Shown here in pieces: positions 1-6,684 of a stretch of 64,000 bases of DNA. Source of the DNA: JAATGI01 sp036510675 (GTDB lineage Bacteria > Pseudomonadota > Alphaproteobacteria > ATCC43930 > CGMCC-115725); contig DATCDN010000071.1 in the NCBI GenBank assembly GCA_036510675.1, positions 1 to 64,000 of the forward strand, read 5' to 3'. A program made the translations under genes and the position numbers. Positions within the stretch are counted from its first letter, which is position 1. Each line of letters starts with the position of its first letter. The notes below the pieces were generated by a model. The model saw only the letters and a program-made list of their open reading frames with translations. It was not told the origin of the DNA and did no database searches.

Positions 1-1169
1 ACCGGACGAGCCTCTACGACGACATCACCACCAAGATCATCGCCGAGCTGAAGGCCGGCCGCGTGCCTTGGGTGCAGCCCTGGGGAACGGCGACGGCGAA
101 AGCGCCGCTCGCCATGCCGAAGAACGCCGCCACCGGCCGAAATTATTCGGGGATCAATGTGCTGATCCTTTGGGGATCGGTAATCGAGCACGGTTTCCCG
201 GTCCAGGGCTGGGTCACCTTCCGCCAGGCGCTCTCGCTTGGCGGCAACGTCCGCACGGGCGAGCACGGCACCACCGTCGTCTATGCCGACCGCTTCATTC
301 CCGACGACGAGAAGAAGCGAGCGCGGGAGACCGGCGAGGAAGCGCGGGCGATCCCGTTCCTCAAGCGCTTCACGGTCTTCAACCTGGCGCAGTGCGAGGG
401 TCTACCTGAGAATCCCACGGTCGCTGCGCCGCCGCCGGAGCCCGGACTGATCGAGCCCAAGGTCGAGGCGCTGATCAAGGCGACGGGTATCGACTTCCGC
501 ATCGGCGGCAGCCGCGCCTTCTACCTCCCGGCACACGACTATGTGGAGGTCCCGCCGCCGCAAGCCTATTTCGAGCCGATCAACTGGCATCGCACGGCGC
601 TGCATGAACTCGGTCACGCCAGCGGCGCGCCGCATCGACTGAACCGCGATCTTTCTGGCTCATTCGGCTCCAAGAAGTATGGGTTCGAGGAGCTGGTGGC
701 CGAGATCAACGCCGCGTTTTGCTGCGCCTCGCTCGGCATTGTTCCGACCGTGCGCCATGCCGACTATATCGGCTCGCGGCTCGACGTTCTGCGCGAGGAT
801 AATCGCGCCATTGTCCGCGCGGCGTCGCAGGCGAGCAAGGCCGCCGACTTTCTCCTCCAGTGTTTCCTATGCTCAACCGTTTCGTCCCGATATATAAAGC
901 GAGATGATCACGATCCACGATTTCCGCACCATTCTTGCCAAGGTCGCGGCCGGTGGCATCCTGGACGAGGGCGAGGCCGCCGCCGCCATCGACCGCATGA
1001 TGACCGGCGACGTGACGCCGTCGCAGATGGGCGCGTTCCTGATGGGGCTGCGCGTGCGCGGCGAGGCCGTGAGCGAGATCACCGGCGCCGCCCGGGCCAT
1101 GCGCGCCCGCGCCTTGGCCATCGAGGCGCCGCCCGGCGCCATCGATACGGTCGGCACCGGCGGCGATAA
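1..1169 (+). CDS. ArdC-type antirestriction / zincin-like metallopeptidase, 5' partial and 3' disrupted
   Basis: The frame is open from base 3, so the true start lies before the window. The product matches the ArdC family: an N-terminal ssDNA-binding domain (residues WVQPWG near base 70) followed by a zincin-like domain with an HELGH zinc motif at bases 603-617. ArdC proteins of plasmids and integrative elements protect incoming DNA from host restriction. Family-like sequence runs to about base 855 (residues SKAADFLL). It then changes abruptly to unrelated residues and stays open, out of frame, into trpD as far as 1169. The native C-terminus, normally a few to about 20 residues more, is therefore lost. 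The catalytic motif is intact, so activity cannot be excluded. This is a mobile-element gene abutting a biosynthetic operon. Confidence 0.75.
   Translation, partial: RTSLYDDITTKIIAELKAGRVPWVQPWGTATAKAPLAMPKNAATGRNYSGINVLILWGSVIEHGFPVQGWVTFRQALSLGGNVRTGEHGTTVVYADRFIPDDEKKRARETGEEARAIPFLKRFTVFNLAQCEGLPENPTVAAPPPEPGLIEPKVEALIKATGIDFRIGGSRAFYLPAHDYVEVPPPQAYFEPINWHRTALHELGHASGAPHRLNRDLSGSFGSKKYGFEELVAEINAAFCCASLGIVPTVRHADYIGSRLDVLREDNRAIVRAASQASKAADFLLQCFLCSTVSSRYIKRDDHDPRFPHHSCQGRGRWHPGRGRGRRRHRPHDDRRRDAVADGRVPDGAARARRGRERDHRRRPGHARPRLGHRGAARRHRYGRHRRR
857..907 (+). pseudogene. possible 3' remnant of trpG in front of trpD
   Basis: A short open stretch in frame 2 reads PMLNRFVPIYKAR and ends in a TGA that overlaps the trpD start as ATGA. 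TrpG often ends in a helix of the type LLxNFL, and trpG normally sits just before trpD with this kind of overlap. I infer that only the last dozen or so codons of trpG remain here, joined to ArdC sequence. The match is too short to prove. Confidence 0.3.
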
Positions 1170-1935
1170 TTCCGGCAGCTTCAATATCTCGACGGCCGCG
1201 GCCATCGTGGTGGCGGGCTGCGGCGTGCCGGTGGCCAAGCACGGCAACCGCAATTTCTCGTCCAAATCGGGCGCGTCGGATATCCTGGCGGCGCTGGGGG
1301 TCAATCTCGACTGCGACCTGGCGCTGGTGAAGCGCGCCATCTGGGAAGCCGGGATCGGCTTCCTGATGGCGCCGCGCCATCATGGCGCCACGCGCCACGT
1401 CAATCCGACCCGGGTCGAGCTCGGCACCCGCACCATCTTCAACCTGCTCGGGCCGCTCACCAATCCCGCCGGGGTAAAACGCCAACTGGTCGGGGTATTC
1501 GCGCCCGAATGGGTGAAACCGGTCGCCGAAGTGCTGGGCCGGCTCGGCAGCGAGCATGCCTGGGTGGTCCATGGCGACGGCATGGACGAGATCACCACCG
1601 CCGGCACCACTCAGGTCGCGGCGCTGCGCGGCGGCGAGGTCACGGTCTTCACCCTGACCCCGGAAGAGGTCGGGTTGAAGCGGGCAAGGATGGCCGACCT
1701 CAAGGGCGGCGATCCGCGTGAGAACGCGGCGCGGCTGCGCGCGCTGCTCGGCGGCGAGGCCGGGCCGCTGCGGGACGTGGTGCTGCTCAATGCCGCCGCC
1801 GCGTTGATCGTGGCGGAGCGCGCCAAGGACTTGCCGGCGGGGATGGCCCTCGCCGCCCGGTCCATTGATGGCGGCAAGGCGCGGCTGGCGCTCGACCGGC
1901 TGATCGCCATCACCAACGACCAGCTCGCACCGTGA
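904..1935 (+). CDS. trpD: anthranilate phosphoribosyltransferase TrpD
   Basis: TrpD joins anthranilate to PRPP to give phosphoribosyl-anthranilate in cytosolic tryptophan synthesis. The 343-residue length is normal. The glycine-rich PRPP loop GTGGDNSGSFNIST lies at residues 84-97 and the second conserved block KHGNRNFSS at 113-121. The loop has Asn-Ser where many homologues have Gly-x. The ATG at 904 overlaps a preceding TGA. trpC follows after four bases, so the two are co-transcribed. The expected upstream partner trpG is missing and ArdC sequence takes its place. Confidence 0.97.
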   Translation: MITIHDFRTILAKVAAGGILDEGEAAAAIDRMMTGDVTPSQMGAFLMGLRVRGEAVSEITGAARAMRARALAIEAPPGAIDTVGTGGDNSGSFNISTAAAIVVAGCGVPVAKHGNRNFSSKSGASDILAALGVNLDCDLALVKRAIWEAGIGFLMAPRHHGATRHVNPTRVELGTRTIFNLLGPLTNPAGVKRQLVGVFAPEWVKPVAEVLGRLGSEHAWVVHGDGMDEITTAGTTQVAALRGGEVTVFTLTPEEVGLKRARMADLKGGDPRENAARLRALLGGEAGPLRDVVLLNAAAALIVAERAKDLPAGMALAARSIDGGKARLALDRLIAITNDQLAP

Positions 1936-1939
1936 CACG

Positions 1940-2752
1940 ATGAGCGACACCCTCGCCCGCATCAATGCCTATAAGCGCCAGGAAGTCGCCGCCGCCCAGA
2001 CGGCGGTGCCGCTCGACGAAATCCGCCGCCGGGCCGACCGGGCGCCGGCGCCGCGTGGCTTCCAGGCGGCATTGGCGCGCGCGGTGGCCGGCGGCCGCTA
2101 TGGGCTGATCGCCGAGATCAAACGCGCGTCACCCAGCAAGGGGCTGATCCGCCAAGATTTCGATCCCGCGGCATTGGCGCGCGCCTATCGGGACGGCGGC
2201 GCCATTTGTCTCTCTGTTTTGACCGACGGGCCCGAATTTCAGGGCTCACTCGATTTTCTTAAAACGGCACACGAGGAAGTCGATTTACCAATCTTGCGCA
2301 AAGACTTCATGGTCGATCCTTATCAAATTTATGAGGCACGCGCTTGGGGCGCCGATTGCATCCTGATCATCATGGCATCGCTATCGGATGATACCGCCGC
2401 GATGCTGGAAAGCGTGGCGCTGGATCTCGGCATGGACGCGCTAATCGAGGTCCACGACGCGGCGGAACTTCACCGCGCGCTCCTGCTGAAAAGCCGCCTC
2501 ATCGGCATCAATAATCGCAATCTCAAAAGCTTACAGGTCGATCTGGGCACAACGGAAGCGCTCGCCCGGCTAATCCCCCCGGACCGGATGCTGGTAAGCG
2601 AGAGCGGCCTCGGCACGCCCGCCGATCTCGCCCGCATGGCGCGAGCCGGGGCGCATTGCTTCCTGATCGGCGAGAGCCTGATGCGCCAGGCCGATGTCGC
2701 CGCCGCCACCCGCGCCCTGCTGGCGCGCGCCACGGCGGGCGCCTCGGCATGA
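1940..2752 (+). CDS. trpC: indole-3-glycerol phosphate synthase TrpC
   Basis: This monofunctional TrpC (270 residues) closes the ring of CdRP to form indole-3-glycerol phosphate. Visible barrel motifs are IAEIKRASPSKG at 57-68 with the catalytic Lys61, LRKDF with Lys121, INNRN near 190-194, and SESGL near 220. The stop overlaps the moaC start (ATGA at 2749-2752), so translation into the molybdenum-cofactor genes is probably coupled. A patch around 2205-2330 is visibly less GC-rich than the rest of the gene. There is no fused TrpF domain. Confidence 0.97.
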   Translation: MSDTLARINAYKRQEVAAAQTAVPLDEIRRRADRAPAPRGFQAALARAVAGGRYGLIAEIKRASPSKGLIRQDFDPAALARAYRDGGAICLSVLTDGPEFQGSLDFLKTAHEEVDLPILRKDFMVDPYQIYEARAWGADCILIIMASLSDDTAAMLESVALDLGMDALIEVHDAAELHRALLLKSRLIGINNRNLKSLQVDLGTTEALARLIPPDRMLVSESGLGTPADLARMARAGAHCFLIGESLMRQADVAAATRALLARATAGASA

Positions 2753-3225
2753 GCGGGCTGACCCATTTCGACGACCGGGGCGGCGCCGTCATGGTCGATG
2801 TCAGTGCCAAGACGGAAACGGAACGCGTCGCCACCGCCGCCGGTTCGGTGATCATGCAGCCGGCGACGCTCCAATTGATCCAGGCGGGCGGCGTCAAGAA
2901 GGGCGATGTCCTGTCAGTGGCGCGGCTGGCCGGCATCATGGGCGCCAAGCGAACGCCTGATCTGATCCCGCTGTGCCACCCGCTGGCGCTCAATTCGGTT
3001 TCGGTCGAGCTGACCTGCGATCCGGCCCGCGACGCCGTCGATATCGCCGCCACCGTCAAGCTGACCGGGCGCACCGGGGTCGAGATGGAGGCGCTGACCG
3101 CGGTCAGCATCGCGGCCCTCACCATCTACGATATGTGCAAGGCGGTGGATCGCGGCATGCGCATCGAAAATATCCGGCTGACCCATAAATCGGGCGGCAA
3201 ATCCGGGAGTTTCGACGCGCCATGA
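2749..3225 (+). CDS. moaC: cyclic pyranopterin monophosphate synthase MoaC
   Basis: MoaC converts the 3',8-cyclo-dihydro-GTP made by MoaA into cyclic pyranopterin monophosphate during molybdenum-cofactor synthesis. At 158 residues it is full length. LCHPL (His77) and the catalytic pair Asp128/Lys131 in YDMCKA fall at the same numbers as in E. coli MoaC. I chose the ATG at 2749 because it overlaps the trpC stop and begins the family's usual N-terminus (MSGLTHFD). moeA follows with another ATGA overlap. No moaA, moaB, moaD or moaE is in the window. Confidence 0.96.
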   Translation: MSGLTHFDDRGGAVMVDVSAKTETERVATAAGSVIMQPATLQLIQAGGVKKGDVLSVARLAGIMGAKRTPDLIPLCHPLALNSVSVELTCDPARDAVDIAATVKLTGRTGVEMEALTAVSIAALTIYDMCKAVDRGMRIENIRLTHKSGGKSGSFDAP

Positions 3226-4436
3226 TTCCGGTCGCCGAAGCGCGGGCGCGGCTGCTCGCGACGCTCTCGCCGCTCGGCACCGAGCAAATCCCCGTCAGCG
3301 AGGCGTTCGGCCGGGTGCTGGCGCAGGATGTCGCGGCGCGCCGCACCCAGCCGCCAGCCGCCCTTTCGGCGATGGATGGCTATGCGGTGCGCGCCGCCGA
3401 CGTCGCGGCCGTGCCGGCGCGGCTCCGGGTTGTCGGCGCGGTGCCGGCCGGTAAGAGCTATGATCACCCGCTCCAGCCGGGCGAGGCGGTACGAATTTTC
3501 ACCGGGGCGCCCCTGCCCGCCGGCGCCGACGCCATCGTCATCCAGGAGGATACTGACCGCGACGGCGATACCGTCATCGTCAACGAGGCGAGCGGCGTCG
3601 GACGCCATGTCCGCGACGCCGGCCTCGATTTCCGCGCGGGCGACGTCAAGCTCAGGGCAGGCCGGCAATTGACGGCGCGCGATGTCGGGCTGGCGGCGGC
3701 GATGAACTGGCCGTGGCTGCGCGTCCATCGCCGGCCGCGTGTCGGCATTCTGCCGACCGGCGATGAGATCGTGCTGCCCGGCGATCCGGTCGGTCCCCAC
3801 CAGATCGTCAGCTCCAACAGCTTTGCCCTGGCGGCACTGGTACAGGGCTGCGGCGGCATTCCGATGGCCCTGCCGATCGCGCCCGACGAGGCCGGTGCCC
3901 TGCAAGACATCGCCGCCTGCGCCAGCGGCATCGATCTGCTGCTGACCACCGGCGGCGCGTCGGTCGGCGAGCATGATCTGATTCGCGAAGCGCTGGGCGA
4001 GACCGGGCTGGTGCTGGATTTCTGGCAGATCGCGATGCGGCCGGGCAAGCCGCTGATGGTCGGCACGTTTCGCGGCCGGCCGATGATCGGCCTGCCCGGC
4101 AATCCGGTCTCGACCATGGTGTGCTCGCTGCTGTTCCTGAAACCGGCGATCGAGAAACTATCCGGGCTGACACCGCGCGAGCCGGTGCTGCACCAGGCGC
4201 GGCTGACCGCACCGCTCAAGGCCAATGACCGGCGGCAGGATTATCTGCGCGGCGGCCTCACCCGCCTCGCCGACGGCACGCTCGAGGCAACGCCCTTCGC
4301 CAAGCAGGATTCGTCGATGATGTCGCTGCTCGCGGCGGCGGATTGCCTGATCGTGCGCCCGCCGCACGCACCGGCGGTCGTTGCCGGCGATCCCGTCGAC
4401 ATCATGATGCTCGCCGGCGAGCCCACGCCGCTGTGA
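3222..4436 (+). CDS. moeA: molybdopterin molybdenumtransferase MoeA
   Basis: MoeA inserts molybdate into adenylylated molybdopterin, the last step of the basic molybdenum cofactor. The 404-residue protein shows the family blocks AMDGYAVR (50-57), TGAPLPAGADAIV, PTGDEI, TTGGASVGEHD and LPGNPVS in the normal order. Its ATG overlaps the moaC TGA, giving a trpC-moaC-moeA coupling chain. The same order occurs in many alphaproteobacteria. Confidence 0.96.
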   Translation: MIPVAEARARLLATLSPLGTEQIPVSEAFGRVLAQDVAARRTQPPAALSAMDGYAVRAADVAAVPARLRVVGAVPAGKSYDHPLQPGEAVRIFTGAPLPAGADAIVIQEDTDRDGDTVIVNEASGVGRHVRDAGLDFRAGDVKLRAGRQLTARDVGLAAAMNWPWLRVHRRPRVGILPTGDEIVLPGDPVGPHQIVSSNSFALAALVQGCGGIPMALPIAPDEAGALQDIAACASGIDLLLTTGGASVGEHDLIREALGETGLVLDFWQIAMRPGKPLMVGTFRGRPMIGLPGNPVSTMVCSLLFLKPAIEKLSGLTPREPVLHQARLTAPLKANDRRQDYLRGGLTRLADGTLEATPFAKQDSSMMSLLAAADCLIVRPPHAPAVVAGDPVDIMMLAGEPTPL

Positions 4437-4459
4437 CCCCGTCCCTCACCGGGGGCGGC

Positions 4460-5878
4460 ATGGAATCGATCACCACCAACATCCCGGCGCGGCTCGACCG
4501 GCTGCCCTGGTCGCGCTTTCACCTGCTGGTGGTCGTGGCGCTCGGCATCACCTGGATTCTCGACGGGCTCGAAGTCACCATTGTCGGCGCCATGGGCGGG
4601 GTATTGCAGGACCCCGGCACGCTGCACCTGACGGGCACGGAGGTCGGGTCCGTCGCCTCGGCCTATGTGACGGGCGCGGTGTGCGGCGCGCTGCTGTTCG
4701 GCTGGATGACCGACCGGCTCGGCCGCAAGCGCATGTTTTTTATCACCCTCGCGGTCTATCTTGTCGGGGTGGCGCTATCGGCCCTTAGCTGGAGCTTCTG
4801 GAGTTTCGCCATTTTCCGGCTGATCACCGGGTTCGGCATCGGCGGCGAGTATTCCGCCATCAATTCCGCGATCGACGAGTTGATGCCGGCGCGGTTGCGT
4901 GGGCGGATCGACCTGATCATCAATGGCAGCTTCTGGATCGGCGCCGCGATCGGCTCTGGCGTCGCCGATATCGTGCTCAACACGGCGCTGTTCCCGCTCG
5001 ACATCGGCTGGCGGTTCGGCTTCGGCATCGGCGCGGTGCTCGGCCTGCTTATCCTGCTGCTACGTCGTCATGTGCCGGAAAGCCCGCGCTGGCTGCTGAC
5101 CCATGGCTATGCCGCCGAGGCGGAACGCAATATCGCCGATATCGAGCGCCGCGCCGGTTTTCACGGCGCCACGGCGCCGGCCGCGACCGTGACCTTTCAT
5201 CCGCGGTCGCGCTTCGGCCTGGGCACGCTGTTTCGCGCGCTGCTGATTACCTATCGCCGGCGCACGGTGCTGGTGGTGATGTTGATGGCCTCGCAGGCTT
5301 TTCTCTATAACGCGATCTTTTTCACGCTCGGCCTGATCCTGACCAAATTCTATGGCGTGCCGGCGGCCAATGTCGGCACCTATATCCTGCCGATCGCGGC
5401 CGGCAATTTCCTTGGCCCCCTGCTATTAGGCCATTGGTTCGATACGATCGGGCGGCGCACCATGATCGCCGCGACTTACGCCGTCGCGGGCATGCTCCTG
5501 GCGGTAACAGCATGGCTGTTCGCCACCGTCCAGCTTTCGGCCGAAGGCCAGATCGCGGCGTGGAGCATCACCTTCTTCTTCGCCTCCGCCGCCGCCAGCG
5601 CCGCCTACCTCTCGGCCGGGGAATTGTTTCCGTTGGAAATTCGCGCCCTCGTCATCGCGGTGTTCTACGCCGTCGGCACCGGCGCCGGCGGCATTGCCGG
5701 CCCGCTGGTATTCGGCCGGCTGATCGATGCCGGTTCCCGCTGGGCCTTGTTCGGCGGCTACATCGTCGCCGCGGTGTTGATGCTGGTGGCCGCCGGAACC
5801 GAAGCCGCCATCGGCATCGATGCGGAGCGCAAATCGCTGGAAGAGATCGCCGCGCCGATTTCCAGCCGTCATCAATAG
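4460..5878 (+). CDS. MFS transporter, sugar/aromatic-acid type
   Basis: This is an integral inner-membrane protein of 472 residues with about twelve hydrophobic segments. The loop 2-3 signature GWMTDRLGRKRMF follows the second helix. A GIGGEYSAINSAIDE block precedes ARLRGR, as in the sugar-porter and aromatic-acid:H+ symporter subfamilies. I chose the ATG at 4460 because it follows the moeA stop by 23 bases and starts just before the first charged segment and helix. The substrate cannot be read from sequence. It lies between moeA and lexA and may be read from the moeA transcript. Confidence 0.85.
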   Translation: MESITTNIPARLDRLPWSRFHLLVVVALGITWILDGLEVTIVGAMGGVLQDPGTLHLTGTEVGSVASAYVTGAVCGALLFGWMTDRLGRKRMFFITLAVYLVGVALSALSWSFWSFAIFRLITGFGIGGEYSAINSAIDELMPARLRGRIDLIINGSFWIGAAIGSGVADIVLNTALFPLDIGWRFGFGIGAVLGLLILLLRRHVPESPRWLLTHGYAAEAERNIADIERRAGFHGATAPAATVTFHPRSRFGLGTLFRALLITYRRRTVLVVMLMASQAFLYNAIFFTLGLILTKFYGVPAANVGTYILPIAAGNFLGPLLLGHWFDTIGRRTMIAATYAVAGMLLAVTAWLFATVQLSAEGQIAAWSITFFFASAAASAAYLSAGELFPLEIRALVIAVFYAVGTGAGGIAGPLVFGRLIDAGSRWALFGGYIVAAVLMLVAAGTEAAIGIDAERKSLEEIAAPISSRHQ

Positions 5879-5900
5879 TTTGAGCCTTGACGTGCCGAAA

Positions 5901-5915
5901 GAACTAAAATAGAAC
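5901..5915. promoter_or_regulatory. LexA (SOS) box upstream of lexA
   Basis: The sequence GAAC-TAAAATA-GAAC is an exact direct repeat GAAC-N7-GAAC, the reverse complement of the GTTC-N7-GTTC operator known for alphaproteobacterial LexA. It lies 47 bases before the lexA ATG and just after a TTGACG (5887-5892) that could serve as a -35 element. Autorepression is the expected role. Confidence 0.85.
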
Positions 5916-5961
5916 ATCATATAAGTTGCGGTTTTGTTCTTTTGGGGGCCTCGGAGCGACC

Positions 5962-6684
5962 ATGCTGACTCGCAAACAATACGAGCTGCTTTCCTTCATC
6001 AACCAGCGTTTAACCGAAAGCGGGATCTCGCCCTCTTTCGAGGAGATGAAGCTTGCGCTAGGCCTGCGATCAAAATCAGGCATCCACCGGTTGATCACGG
6101 GGCTGCAAGAACGCGGCTTCATCAAGCGCCTGCCGCATCGGGCCCGCGCGCTGGAGGTGATCAAGCTGCCCGAGCAAACAGCAATCCCGCTGACCCGCGC
6201 GCGCAATGGGGACGGCAAGGGCCGGTTCTCGCCGACCGTGATCCGGGGGGATTTCAAGGCCGCTCTGCCCGCCGCCTCCGCGCCTAGCAATGGCGGCGGC
6301 GAAGTGGTGCAGCTGCCGCTGCTGGGCAGGATCGCCGCCGGCACGCCGATCGAGGCGCTGCGCGACCAATCCAATTCCATCGGCATTCCCGCCGGCATGC
6401 TGGGCCAGGGCGAGCATTATTCGCTCGAAGTCGCCGGTGACAGCATGGTCGATGCCGGGATTCTCGACGGTGATACGGTGATCCTTCAGCGCACCGATAA
6501 CGCCGATAACGGCGCCATCGTGGTCGCGCTGATCGACAATACCGAGGTGACACTGAAGCGTTTACGCCGGCGCGGCGATTCGATCGCGCTTGAGGCCGCC
6601 AACAAAAGCTATGAAACCCGCATCTTCGGCCCCGACCGGGTCAAGGTCCAAGGCCGGCTGGTGGGGCTGTTGCGGAAATATTAG
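5962..6684 (+). CDS. lexA: SOS repressor LexA
   Basis: LexA represses DNA-damage genes and self-cleaves when RecA filaments form. The 240-residue protein begins with a winged-helix domain (MLTRKQYELLSFI) and ends with an S24 peptidase domain. The scissile Ala126-Gly127 lies in RIAAGTP. The nucleophile is Ser161 in GDSMVDAG and the general base is Lys199 in VTLKRL. I chose the ATG at 5962 because MLTRKQ is the standard alphaproteobacterial N-terminus. The stop overlaps the comEC stop by three bases in convergent orientation. Confidence 0.97.
   Translation: MLTRKQYELLSFINQRLTESGISPSFEEMKLALGLRSKSGIHRLITGLQERGFIKRLPHRARALEVIKLPEQTAIPLTRARNGDGKGRFSPTVIRGDFKAALPAASAPSNGGGEVVQLPLLGRIAAGTPIEALRDQSNSIGIPAGMLGQGEHYSLEVAGDSMVDAGILDGDTVILQRTDNADNGAIVVALIDNTEVTLKRLRRRGDSIALEAANKSYETRIFGPDRVKVQGRLVGLLRKY

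Noticed and set aside
706..1965. Long - strand frame antisense to trpD (419 codons)
   Set aside because: Composition is Arg/Ala/Gly/His-rich shadow coding caused by high GC at third positions; trpD on the other strand has complete family motifs.
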